From Leptasterias polaris (taxonomy: Eukaryota > Echinodermata > Asteroidea > Forcipulatida > Asteriidae), in NCBI GenBank assembly GCA_037783415.1, contig JAZGTN010000089.1, positions 2,604,001-2,668,000 of the forward strand: DNA of 64,000 bases, given 5' to 3'. The position numbers and the translations under genes were made by a program. Positions 44,835 to 56,590 of this stretch are shown here, piece by piece (position 1 is the first letter of the stretch; each line of letters starts with the position of its first letter). The notes under the pieces were generated by a model that worked only from the letters and a program-made list of their open reading frames with translations, was not told the DNA's origin and made no database searches.

Positions 44835-47800
44835 TATAAATATGAACATTGAAATGAAGCTACATGTATTCATTTGATCCAATTCTACACCGTCTGTTAA
44901 TGTTTGGTTTGCAAAACATTTCCTTTTAAAATAAAAAATATAAATTTAGTTCGAGCGAGGCAATGACATTGAAAGGTATCTCTTGATGTGTTCTATGAGA
45001 CTGGTCAGTGGAGGAAACTACAGATTATCTAAAAATTGGATTTGAAACTTTGCATGGTGGAAGGACAATTTAGGCATTTGCAGGTACACTATGTGGATAA
45101 CATATCTTCTTGGAAGAAATGATGGCTCTGAGAAGAAACAGGGTGGTGCAAGAAACAAAGATTAATGTTTTGGACATTGTTGTACGTATGCATTTATCAC
45201 AAACACTGTGTGCTGATTAAGAGTACTGTGTCACATGTTATAAACTTGTTCAGGGTATATTATATTGTGATAGTAAACAAATAGTCAATAATACATCAGG
45301 CCCTACACAAAGTTTGTGGGCATTATTAAAACAAAAGTAAGGTGTTTATCGGAGCATAAACATAGCTATGTATTGCTTTGGTCTTCAAGGCTGTGGGATA
45401 TTTTTGCTTACAAATACCCACTCGCTGCTTAGCGCAGTAGTAGCGATAACACTGCACAGTCTTAGATCTACTGTCTGATCAAGCCCTCCACACACGCGGC
45501 CATATTGGAGTCCACCGACGGTGCACAAATCGCCAGTATACTGTATTTTGTCCTTGCCCATGGCCTGCTAGGGACTGTCATCTGTATCGTAGGACGCCCT
45601 GTATTCAGGGCGTCCCTGAAATCGAGGCAAATCTTTTACCTCTCTGTGCGCGATGTAAACAGTCCCTAGATACAATTTTTGTGGTTTGACTTGCCAAGCA
45701 AAGAGTCTCCTCTCATTTGACCAAAACTTAGAAACATGTAAGGCTCCACTGGTTAGTTGCACTTGTAAATGCAAAAAGTTGTGGTATTTAGGCATTTCTG
45801 CAAGGTACAAAAATATGTCATACTGTCGGGGCCATAAAAAAAAAATTCCCCACCGAAAAAGTTTCATCAAACACTTTTTCAATTCACAATTCACGATATC
45901 AAATCATGTGACTATGAACATTCTGCTGAGCATTCTGAGGAAAAAAATACAGAGGCTTAAAGAAGCCACGTGCCTTATATCATTTTCTAATAGTCTGGAT
46001 AATTTTTTTTTTGTAACACTATCATTTTTGTTATTAATATTAAAATTTAAACATCAGCTTTGTGATTCGATTATCACTGTTTATTTATATGCTTTATTAT
46101 AAATGTTAAGAAACATAAAAAAGACACAAAACTAAATAAAAATAAGATTTGAAAGCCAAGAATTATTTACATTTTTTATTTTTTTTTTTTTTTTTTTTAG
46201 TTTTTGAAAAATAGGCCTACCATGGTTATTTTTAAAACTAAATAAAAAATATGTTGAATAAAATGAAGAAAACTGCTGGCTATAGAGTCCTACACTAAGT
46301 CTCACAGAACACTTGTAGTCACTGCAGATGTTTCTTCCACGTATGGCTTCACCGGGACACCATACTTTCTTGTTTGCATCGAAAACAGGTCAAACTCAAA
46401 ACAAATGGGACGCTATTGAAGTCATCGAAGATCGGTGCGTGGTGTGAAAGTTTCAATGTCCATCACGTTTTAATATATGTTTGCATATTTCTTATAAACA
46501 AAGGAAGGTAATTAGGGCATCAGTTGATTATTTATGGAATATTTTTTTTTTTTTTTCAATTCAAAGAAAAGGCATACTACATCGAAAACCGGACAGGGTA
46601 GGTAGGATACAGTGGCATTTCTTGTGACTGGCAGCGGGTGGGACATGGTACGCAAAACTGGCACACAGCTTTGAAATCAAGGCTATGGATTAATTTGTCA
46701 TTTCCCACTACCTTCGTTTAACTCCATGTCTGTAAAACAGAAAAGAGCATATCACTGGAACTGTATATCCAGCGGTGAAGTAGTCAAACAGAAGCCGTTG
46801 AACATCATCTGAAGAGACATACATGGTTAGGAAAAGTATGAACTGACTTGGACTGGCACCAGAACAACAAAGTGAGGGAATAAATAACCTCTGGACTCTT
46901 GCTCCATCCAGTTATTATCATAGTAGAGCAGAAATGGATATCTGGAATGATTTCAGATTGGCTTAAATATATTTGGAATTTAAACAAAGGATACTGTAAG
47001 TCAGAGCTCCAAGTCCAAGTCCAAGTCTTTCCACCGCAGCCGGAGGACAGTAAACCGCTAGTACACCTACAACTTCCAATGGGTCCTTCGAACATGAACA
47101 GCAAAACCTACAGTGTAGGAAAATGAGGAAGATATCTGTCAACATAAACTACCAAACATTATAAATTCAATTGCAAAGGTCAATTTGCACTGTTTGTTTA
47201 TTAACAAATTTATGCACTGCATGCACTAAACCCAGTAACTTGGGCGCTGTACATTTAAAAAAAACTGCGTTCCGTACGTACTGGCCCGCAGATGTGAACA
47301 TTTTTTTCGAATCACTTTAAATTAAGAATATTGTGCGATCGCGATATGACCACATGTATCACATGATCTGATGTATCTCTCTTTTCCTTCTTCCTCCATG
47401 CTCCGAGTCTGACCATTTCTACCTCCATGCTCTGACTAGCAATACATTGACAATGACCGACTGACAGGCTAGGCAGTAGGAGCTACATGATGTAGTTTTC
47501 GTAATCGTAGCAGTAGGCCTATTGACTGCAGTAGTGTTAATGTTATTGTGTAGCATGTGTAGTACATGTAACTAAATATACTGGAATGCCAGTCATCTCG
47601 TCCCCAAGTAAGTAAAGTCTCCCCCTACATTACAAAGTTTCCCCCTAGCCCTCCCCCAACAGTAAACCATGCCAGCACGCAGCATTTAACACACATCAGT
47701 GCATTAATCGTTGATTCCTGGCATTCCTATGTTTAAAATTATGTAATCAAGTTAAACAAACCAACTTAATGGTCAACCTAACGTCAAGTAACGTTAAACA

Positions 47801-47870
47801 TTATAAGACTTAATTCATCGAGCAAGTACACCCCCTTCCGTGAAGCCAAGCCGTAGCCTAGCCCATGGCC
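44835..47870. other. Mostly AT-rich, no gene recognised
   Basis: A small perfect hairpin AGGACGCCCTG-TATT-CAGGGCGTCCT lies at about 45591-45616. GCGGCCATATTGG near 45498 resembles a YY1/initiator site. Long T-runs occur at about 46176-46198 and 46542-46557. Minus-strand 45568-45894 and plus-strand 45686-46102 are open for 108 and 138 codons but show no recognisable protein. Confidence 0.4.
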
Positions 47871-48888
47871 GGTGCATAATGGACATCCGTGCGAGGTGCG
47901 CGCAGGTTAGTCTTGGTTCCAAGACCATGGTGTTTGCTCGGTACACACAGAATCAGTACCAACGTTCGGGTATACACTGTGCACGTTTGTAATGGATAAA
48001 CATAGAGGGCGCTGTGACGTGTTATTTTCCGGCTCACCGGGGTGCACTACTCTAAATCGACCAAAAATTAATGCGCCAAGCTACTTATCATAATTTGTAA
48101 CCCACAACTTATTTTTAATTATAACGTTTTGGGGGTCATGCAACTAATAGAGTGTGTAATTATAAGAACTTATCACAACCTGGGGGTTCTGGGTTTCAAG
48201 TTTTGAGGAGATTTGATAAATTTGGGCTTTAAAGTTGGTCCTATTTAGCTTGGGAATTGGAGGATTCATGAGGCGGCAAGTCGGTTTGGAAAAAAACACA
48301 TTTTCGGGGGTGTTTTTTTCTGGGGTAATTAGCAAAAATTCCAAACGGCTGACCTGCCAAAAATTGAAAAGAAATCTGAAGTTTAGTTGTCTGAAAATAT
48401 ATTTGATTGGTTTTCAAGAGGCTGAGAGACTTTTAACTATTTTTTTGAGAATTTTTGAATATTTAGCATTTATCATTGTTTGCTATGGGAGTCTATTTAG
48501 AGGGGTGAAACCACCGACCTGGATCTGCAAAATTACGAAGCGCCCTCTATATTTATTCATTACAAATGTACAGTTGTGGGCCACCGTATAATGTTACGGT
48601 GGCCCACAACTGTCACGGCAAAAGCGCCACGGCAAAACCAAAAGAGCCACGGCAAAACCAAAAGCGCCATGGCAAAACCAAAAGAGCCACGGCAAAGCCA
48701 AAAGAGCCACGCCGGGAAAAACCAAAAGAGCCACGGCAAAACCAAAAGCGCCATGGCAAAACCAAAAGAGCCGTGACAGTTGTGGGCCACCGTATAATGT
48801 ACATGTAGATCTGAACGCTGGTTGTGTGTGTGCGCGCAAACACCATGGGCTTGGAACCAAGACTAGGTGCAGGTACTATAAATGCACC
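47871..48888. mobile_element. 1.0-kb foldback element with long terminal inverted repeats
   Basis: The left arm has GGTGCATAATGG, TAGTCTTGGTTCCAAGACCA, TGGTGTTTG and, farther in, TTTGTAATGGATAAACATAG then AGGGCGCTG. The right arm has these in reverse complement: GCGCCCTCTATATTTATTCA, ATTACAAATG, CAAACACCATGGGCTTGGAA and AATGCACC. The two arms, about 140 bp each, enclose a centre of about 520 bases without a recognisable ORF. The right arm is interrupted by a second insertion at 48573-48795. Confidence 0.75.
48573..48795. mobile_element. Nested palindrome/VNTR insertion with 8-bp direct repeat
   Basis: It opens with a perfect palindrome: arm GTTGTGGGCCACCGTA (48573-48588), spacer TAATGT, arm TACGGTGGCCCACAAC (48595-48610). 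Then comes an array of about seven units of roughly 22 bp built on CCACGGCAAAACCAAAAGAG, and a further single arm GTTGTGGGCCACCGTA near 48779. The octamer AATGTACA lies directly on each side (48565-48572 and 48796-48803), an apparent 8-bp target-site duplication as made by hAT elements. The right arm of the surrounding foldback element is continuous once this block is ignored. Confidence 0.75.
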
Positions 48889-49004
48889 ATTACATCATTA
48901 TGCCTCGCCCAGAGTTAGAGATCGGGGTGTCTAGGTGCCAGACTAAACGTGGGTTTAAGGACACCTCAAGTTGCTGGGAAAAAAATTCACGGTTGAGTGG
49001 GTTC

Positions 49005-49155
49005 ACGAATTTGAGGCCCAATATTTACGTGAATATTTGCGAATTGGGCACAAATCGTGAATATTCACGTAAATATTTACGTGAATATTTGCGTGAATAT
49101 TTGCGATTTAGGGCAAAAACCATGAATATTTACGTAAATATTCACGTAAATATAT
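49005..49155. repeat. Array of ACGTGAATATTT-type units
   Basis: About ten near-tandem 10-12 base units of the form TTTACGTGAATATTTGCG or TTTACGTAAATATTCACG occur, many self-complementary around ACGT and AATATT, so the array can fold in many registers. Confidence 0.7.
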
Positions 49156-49364
49156 ATGTTCAATGTCCCTTCAGGGCCACCATACCTTTACGTTAGCCCA
49201 GCATTGTCTTTACTCTGTGTGGCACCAGAAAGTCTGTTAGGCTCATTAACTCCATGGCCTAAGGGTTTGGTCAGTGGTGCAAGGTCTGAGTTGTAGATAT
49301 AAGTGATGTACCATGTGTACCAGAAAAGCCTCAGGGAGTTCCTTAGTATAAAGTTGGCAAACAA

Positions 49365-49700
49365 GAGTTACTAGCGGGATGCCGCGCTTCGCGCGGCACC
49401 CGCTAGGTGGGCGCGATTCTTGCCCATAAAATGTGACAACGGTGCATGGGGTAAGGGGGGGGGGGGGTAATTGGAGAGGATATCAGAGTTTATAACTTTC
49501 AGAATTGGTTTGGTAAAGATATTTAAAATCTGTACGCAATGTAGTAATGTCCAAATGATAAAATGTTGAGCATGCAAAAGGTGTTGAGTGCGGTCGAAGG
49601 CGACGCGTCGCCTTCCCTCACCCTTCGTTTTCTCCCCTTTTCTCGACTACGAAGCATAAGTTGGGGGTGTGTTTTAATATTTGGGAAGGATATAAAAAGG
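49365..49700. repeat. GC hairpin and associated dispersed-repeat-like segment
   Basis: AGCGGGATGCCGCGC-TTC-GCGCGGCACCCGCT (49375-49407) is a near-perfect hairpin. A run of 14 G is near 49454. A second small inverted motif GGCGACGCGTCGCC lies near 49599. No gene is seen. Confidence 0.55.
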
Positions 49701-49749
49701 CAATGATGCATGCTTGGCACGATATGTAGGTTTTTTGATATAGGCCCCT

Positions 49750-50700
49750 ATCAAGACTTTTTGAATATCCAACAAAGGCCTGAGTAATCCATGCTTCTGT
49801 GCTCCTAAAATTTGTAAAATGTTTGAATTTATGTATAATACTTGATTTCCTTTTTTCTTTATTGCTGGATTTCTTTGTGTCTATATATCTCTTTATTTCT
49901 TAAATGTGTCTTTGTTTCTATATTTTCTCTTTCTGAATATCCGTGTTTGCCCGTGGTGAACTTTGTATTTTCTCAGTATTCTATTTCATAGTTTCTGTAA
50001 TTAGGCCTATGTGTTTTTCTGACTCAGTGGTCTGTTTGTCTTTTTATTTGTTTATTTTGTTTTTGTCTTAGTTTCGTTATTTCCTTAGTTGCAGGGGGCC
50101 TATTATTTATCTCTAATGTTTCTTGATATCTACGTTGACGTTTATTTTGTAATGTTTTTATGTCACTATGTTATGTTACAGTTGATTTCGATGTTTCTAT
50201 GTCACTATTTCTGTTTTTGTTTTTTTTATTATTTCGGGTGTGGATGTGTTTGTTTCCGTCTTTCGTTCTTCTAGATTTTGTAAATGGTTGATAATACAAT
50301 AATAATGTTAAGTATTACAAGGGTGTGATTTTGCACATTTTGTTGATGACAGTTTTGTAAACTTGTTTTTGTCTTGCTTGACAGACCCTGTTGTTCAAAT
50401 TTAAATCGGAAACGAAAATAAAATAAAAATGATTTGTGTGTTTTCGTTTTCCTTTATTAATTTGTTCCTTTCTGTCTGTCTTTGATTTCTTGATTTATAT
50501 GCTTGTTTGGAGGAGGCTTTATTTTTGTCCATTTTCCCTTTATTTCATTGTGTCGTTATTTCTTGCTTTCTTTAGGCATGCCTTGTTTCTTTAATGCTCG
50601 GAAATTATTGGTTGTATTTAGGCCTACATACCACTAAATGCAGGAAACGACTAATATTCGACAATGCTTGTCTTTGTGAATATTATTATTATGTTGTTAT
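49750..50700. other. T-rich strand-asymmetric stretch, no gene
   Basis: The plus strand is dominated by T with words such as TTTCTTTATT, GTTTCTAT and TCTGTCTGTC. It reads as a heavily degraded pyrimidine-rich simple repeat. Short plus-strand frames are Phe/Val/Cys-rich translations of this composition. Confidence 0.5.
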
Positions 50701-50880
50701 TCAGTCAATGAGTAGGCCTAAACGTAAAAGCAATCAATTTATGAAAGAAATAATATAAGGACAATTTATAAAGGGGACATAGGAGGTCACATCTGCCCAA
50801 TAAAATGAAATGAGTTGGAAGAAGACAAAGCATCATTAACAGAAAATATGCAGTATCTGTAGAAATTAGGATTACAAACC

Positions 50881-50909
50881 CCCACCCCCCCCCCCCCCCC
50901 CCCCCCCCC
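50881..50909. repeat. Poly-C run
   Basis: CCCCCA is followed by more than 20 C. The length of such runs is unreliable in most assemblies. On each side lie direct-repeat words: CGTTGCACATAGGCGCGGGG near 50948 recurs as CGTTGCACACAATCGCGGG near 51274, and CACCAGTGCCAA occurs twice near 50980-51002. Confidence 0.8.
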
Positions 50910-51308
50910 TTTGAGCTGCATTTTAAATCAGTCATCTCGCTATATGCCGTTGCACATAGGCGCGGGGAGACGTTGGAACACCAGTGCCAACACCAGTGCC
51001 AACCCAGTAAGCGGTGTACGGCAAGCGAAACTTCCCAGAATGCACAAATGCAATAGCGAACGCAAATTTTAAGACTGCCAAAACCCCCCAATTTATGTTT
51101 TGAATATGCCAAATTTATCTAAAAATCAACACCCACAAATCATCTGACACCCTCACGCAAGCTCCGCTACAGACTAACCCCGGCGCAAAAAGAAAAAAAA
51201 GAAAAAAAACAAAAAAACATGCCTGACGGGTATGAAACACGCAAGGGCCGACCAACGCGGGTATCCGGCTGCCGTTGCACACAATCGCGGGTAGACGTCG
51301 GAACATAG

Positions 51309-52535
51309 CGTTGTTCGATCGAAAATAAGGGCACCAGTTATCCCAACATGCAAATTGTTTATTGCGTGCATCCTTGAGAAATTACCTTAGTCATGCAGCG
51401 CTACTTCTGATTGTTCAATGAAAAGACTCACGGGTCGTTAAAACCGTGGATTTTCGGTGACACAAAATGCAGTAGATATTTCGTCGCGCGTACCACGAAC
51501 CGACCTAACTGACAAAAATCACACACTTTTGAATTTTTTTTTTTTTACAAATTATTAATATACTCATTACTGTTAACATTTTCAGCAAGTTTCAGAACTA
51601 AATACGTAGTAGTTTTGTAATTACACTAATTACTAAAAACGACGTATCACTAGATTTGCCGTTTTGTCTTTTCACAAAGTGACCTATCTAGATACGCCAC
51701 TTTACCAATGATGTACTATGCGCTACAGCGCGCGCGGTTCGGGCGCGCGTGTAAAATTTGCGTACCACGAACTGACCTAACTCAAAGCGTGGTATTTTCA
51801 CAAAGTGACCTAACTAGATACGTCTCTATTATGCATTGGTTTGTACACGGCGCTCTGCGGGCAAAACTCGGATTTTAATTTTCACAAAGTGACCTATCTG
51901 TTTAGGTATTATTTACTAATTTAAATAGTTGCGGGGATTAAATGAAATTGACAGTTCTGTATTAATAAAGTAGTCGGCTTTATTTTTGTCTTAACAAATT
52001 GTATACAAATAGTTAGCAGAACCCGAAACAGCAGTTTGAAAAATAGTGCAACTTCATTCGGGATTTTCTCCAAACATGTTTTTTTATACTGTGTACGAGT
52101 TAGGTCGGTTCGTGGTACGCGCGACGATTTATTGATAAATTATTTAATACCATTTAACCCACAAAACGTGCAACAAATATCTTCTGAAGACAAACAACAT
52201 TAAAACAATCTTTTCGAGAGAGCTGGGAAATTGTGGCGAACACCCAAGAGCGAGGTAATAACGGACCAATCAAACGTGAGAAATAATCACACGTGAGAAA
52301 ATCGTCGCTGGTACACACTCTCTTTCTAAAGCGTTGTTCGATGGAAAATGAGGGCACCGGTTAACACAGCATGCAAACTGTTTATTGCGAGCATTCATGT
52401 GAGAAATTATCTTAGTCATGCAACGCTATTTCTGACCTGACTGCTCAATGAAAAGACTCATGTGTCGTTAAAACCGTGGACTTTTGGTGACACAAATTTC
52501 AAAATGCAGTAGATATTTATTGAAAAATTATTTAA
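51309..52535. repeat. Host repeat in two copies, the first interrupted by a MITE
   Basis: The segment from GCGTTGTTCGATCGAAAATA (51309) to GCAGTAGATATTT (51481) is repeated from 52331 (GCGTTGTTCGATGGAAAATG) to GCAGTAGATATTTATTG (about 52521). In the second copy the sequence runs on into ATTGAAAAATTATTTAATACC; in the first, the same continuation resumes at 52127 after the 645-bp element. Confidence 0.85.
51482..52126. mobile_element. 645-bp MITE with perfect 29-bp terminal inverted repeats
   Basis: The left end CGTCGCGCGTACCACGAACC and right end GGTTCGTGGTACGCGCGACG are perfect inverses, extending to 29 bp (…GACCTAACT / AGTTAGGTC…). The paralogous empty site near 52514 shows that the insertion duplicated ATTT (or TT, if the inverted repeat is counted as 30 bp). 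A further internal copy of the end lies at about 51760, and CACAAAGTGACCTAACTAGA-like words occur at 51677, 51798 and 51884. It has no transposase-like ORF. Confidence 0.88.
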
Positions 52536-52965
52536 TACCATTTAAACCCACAAAACGTGCAACAAATATCTTCTGAAGACAAACAACATTAACACAATCT
52601 TGTCGAGAGAGCTGGGAAATTACGGCGAACACCCAAGACCGAGGAAATAACGGACCAATCACTCGTGAGAAGTCATCACACGTGAGAAAAAAAAGATGGC
52701 GACCCAATAAAAAAGATGGCGACCCAATAAAATACCATTTAAACCCACAAAACGTGCAACAAATATCTTCTGAAGACAAACAACATTAACACAATCTTGT
52801 CGAGAGAGCTGGGAAATTACGGCGAACACCCAAGACCGAGGAAATAACGGACCAATCACTCGTGAGAAGTCATCACACGTGAGAAAAAAAAGATGGCGAC
52901 CCAATAAAAAAGATGGCGACCCAATAAAAAAGATGGCGACCCAATAAAAAAGATGGCAGCCCAGA
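52534..52965. repeat. 197-bp tandem duplication and AAAAAGATGGCGACCCAAT array
   Basis: Two nearly identical 197-bp units start at 52534 and 52731 (AATACCATTTAAACCCACAA). An older, diverged unit lies at about 52148-52320. Each ends in copies of AAAAAGATGGCGACCCAAT: two after the first unit, four after the second (52886-52962). Confidence 0.88.
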
Positions 52966-55900
52966 GCCCAACCTCGTCCTCGAGGGGGCGAGGTCACCGC
53001 GCGCAAGCGGACGGTCGGATCTCGCAGCGCCGCGGGGTGGAAGTTGGTACCGATTTTAATTATATAGATTTTAATTATATAGATGTAGACTGACTAGTAA
53101 ACCATGAAAAACGCAGTTGAGAACCAAATAAGTGACTTCTTTGAAAAAAATAATTGATCAAAATAATTGTGACTGGAGGGTTGTTGAATTCTCGTGCTTC
53201 TTGCATGAAACACTTTGGATGACCTAAGCCCCGAAAAGTGGTCCCGTTTGCCCGAGAGGTGTAGAGCAATTTTTAATAGATGCCCATTTGGAAACTTGGT
53301 CCTTTCTAATTCTCTATGCTTACACTTTCTCTTAATGTAAAAAAAAAGCTGCAGGACTTCTAAGTATTTTAAGCATATATGTAAACAAGCATATATGAAT
53401 AAAATACACAATAATTACGGTTTATTAATCGACAAGATACTAAAAGGTTTGATTCATCGTGGACTTTTTCTCACTTTGTATTTCGTTCATTTTTGTTTTG
53501 ACAAAAATAGAAGTATATAAGAGGGTGGTTGGGTAACAGCTGTATCTCAAATAACTATTTTTATACAAAAATATTTCTCACCACAACTTGTCCTTGTAAA
53601 AAGGGTTATAAAGGAGGTTTATGGTTAAAAACTCTCATCACTTAATTTGGAGAATCAAGAAAATACGATTCAGTGAAATGTTTTACTATTTTAGGACATT
53701 TTTCTTTGCTTGTTTCACACTGAAGTAAAGCCTTCATGGTGATAATAGAGTTCGTAAAAATGTTGATTTATTTGGTAGAGTGCCAAGGCGAATTAGAATA
53801 AACCTACTTTGTACTTGATACGTATACTGTAGGCCCTACACGCTTTAATGGTTCGGCGGGAAGATTGAATGGGACTGGGTGTGGCACCCGGGGTAAGGGT
53901 CGTATTCACTTCACGTTTGCTATGCAACTAATAGTATACACGTTATTATTAAATATATATATTTTTTTTAACCTTTTAGCCACTGGACCGCCCAGCCGCC
54001 CAAAGTGATAAACCGTAACATGCAGAAGAAGGAAAAACTCACAAGCTTGTGTATTGCGAGAAAACAAGAAAAGAAAAGAAAAACACCCCAAAACATAAAA
54101 ATAAAAATACATAGCCAGTTGGCCAAGTCAGTGGCAATAGTTTAGATAATAATTTTGAATTCCCTCCCCTTCACAGATGACTTGTAAAAATGGTTAAACG
54201 CTAATGATGACATTTTTTAGCTTTCACCAACAACACGCTCATTTGTAACCAAACAACAATTTATTTTCTTTCATCTTGATGATACTATCAAAAACTAATG
54301 ACTTAGCAATTAATCACTATGAGCATTTGATGCCAGATCAAATTCAAATGCTTCAAAACTATTGTGTCATTTTAACGTTATAGAAAATAATCGCCATGAA
54401 AATTACCGGTTGCCGTTAATGAGAGGCAGTTATTGTTCCCTAGGGACTTGTCACCTGGAAATAATTAAGTCGAACTGGAAATAATTAAGTTATTCAATGA
54501 CAATATTTACGAAAAGACAGAATTGTACAGTATAGAGCCTAAATAATTATCCGCGGGTGTCTTTTGAAAAATTTAACCACGATTCTAGTAACTTACTGCA
54601 AGAGTAACTTAAAAAACTAAACATCGTTTCAGCAAACTCGGGCGGTGCAGTGACTAGAGGGTTAAAGCTTAAATGAGTTATTATACCACATTCTGAGTTA
54701 AATGATCTTTATTAATGTAGTGTAAATAATGTTTAAATGATAATTGACCTTTGATGATCACAATGCGCGTGTTGTGCGCGTGTTGTGCGTGTGGGAGAAT
54801 GCAGAGAATGTGCTCAGCGTTCAGCCATACATGATTCTGACACCATATTATGCAAGAGCAATAATTGCAACGTCACGTTTGTTGTTCATGTCGTAATTAC
54901 CGTCACTGCAGAACACATTTACATATTGTAGATACCATAATGACCTTTGTTAATAGAAAGAGTGACCCTGTACTTTCCATAGCTTTTCCTGGTAGGCAAG
55001 ACGGTACACTGGTCATAAGGTAAATTGTTTACATTTTACATAATAATTTTTCACATAAATTCAGGGATTCTTTTTACAAAAACTAACAGCTTAGCATGTT
55101 ATTGTTCCCCTATTCGTCATATCAAAAGTTGATAAATAACAGGCAGTGCAATCTCCATAAAGTGTACTAGATTTGATGTGTACTTCCGTTGGGAGGTACA
55201 AATGTATGTGTACAAATTGTACACGCAAGAAGTCCTATAGCATGCTGATGACGTTGGTATATAATCCCAACTGAATTTCTTGTGCTATTTTTATTCTTCG
55301 TCATTTTGTTTTAAATGGGATTTCACACACCAAATTGCATAAAGTTTACATCAGTTAAATAATCATTATGTTAACAACAATAATAGCTTTAAAACGGCTG
55401 AATAATAAACACAAAAACTTCAAAAGCATCTTCAAAATCAGGAATTGGTTCTAATTTAAATAACAAAAATTGTAAATACCCCATCTACAGTTCACGGCAC
55501 GATGGGACCAGTGGACCATGCTGAATACACTCTAAAGGTTGCTCAGTGAATACAGACATTGTTTGTTTAGTCTTTGTGCACTTTTTCTGTTCTGACGAAA
55601 TAGTACTGTGTTTGAGTTCGGGAACTCGCCGTAGGCGGCCGATATACGTTGGGGAAACTACACTGAACTTTTCTTGCACTGAACATACAGAAAGAACTGA
55701 ATCACGAACTCAGTTGAGCGCACCAGTCAGACATTAGTCGGTGCTCGGTGGTAATGTTTTCGAGTGTACGATTCAACAAGCCATATGTCACTTTTATCTC
55801 ATAGATAGCTTTGAATTTAGTCATTCAGTGAAGATAAGAGAGGACGACCCAACCCATATGGTAGGTGATATAGCCATCAGGACGTATGTATACGCTGACA

Positions 55901-56590
55901 GACTGTTTAGCTATTCCCTACGAGCCTCTTGTGTACTACACATTATTTGCCCGAAGATTCAACAGACCGTGACGAGATGACAGTTTTGGTGATTGTTACG
56001 GGTATTTTTACTATTAATGCTGGTGGCGACTTTATTCTAACATGGCCGAGGTGAATCATCAATTAAACATACTACCCGGAATGTAGTAAATTCCTGACCT
56101 AAGTTATTTGTAACTAGCTTAAAGTTAAAGTACAACTGTAAATCACAAGGAGCAGAGCTTAGTATACTGTACAACAGTGAACCACCAGGAACTCTGTGGA
56201 GGTAAAACTCACAACTTTGGTTAGAAGGAAGGACGATATAATCCAACGGGTAAGTTTTTAACGATTCCTTCATGGTTTTATTAGCACTTGTCGTGTTTTA
56301 TTTCTTGCTTCCTGTTATCACTGTGTTCAAAAACTTGTGAGGAATCTACAAGACGATTTTGATCTATTCCTACCTCCATGATTCTACTGAGCGATTTCTA
56401 CTGACCCCTGGAGAAATGACCAAAAAACTGATATGTGATTCATAAGTGACTTCACTGACTGTGTGCCATGTTTCTATATAACATGCACCAATTACGCTGT
56501 TAGTACTTGATTAAACATCTAAACAGCAAGTCAATAAAACAGAAAACACTTTTCCTGCCAGTTTGTATACTATAACTAGAATAAGTGTAG
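52966..56590. other. No gene assigned
   Basis: GC-rich at 52970-53045, then AT-rich. A direct repeat TTTTAATTATATAGAT occurs twice at 53053-53085. A GCGCGTGTTGT repeat is at about 54765-54795. A repeat shared with 4768-4825 lies at 55113-55172. The 55480-56280 interval is more GC-balanced, with open frames of 63-79 codons on both strands (for example minus 56037-56273), but no family is recognised and no exon structure can be argued. Confidence 0.4.
55113..55172. repeat. Second copy of the 4.77-kb repeat, inverted
   Basis: TATCAAAAGTTGATAAATAA and CAGTGCAATCTCCATAAA are the reverse complement of the corresponding words at 4768-4825, in the same order and spacing. Confidence 0.5.

Noticed and set aside
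45568..46102. Overlapping open frames of 108 (minus) and 138 (plus) codons
   Set aside because: No recognisable domain, composition typical of AT-rich noise, no splice context.
48614..48775. Repeats with short variable parts, CRISPR-like at first sight
   Set aside because: Variation is limited to one or two bases per unit; it is a VNTR in a mobile element.
48560..48860. Ala/Lys-rich and Leu/Phe-rich frames on both strands
   Set aside because: Translations of the 22-bp VNTR.
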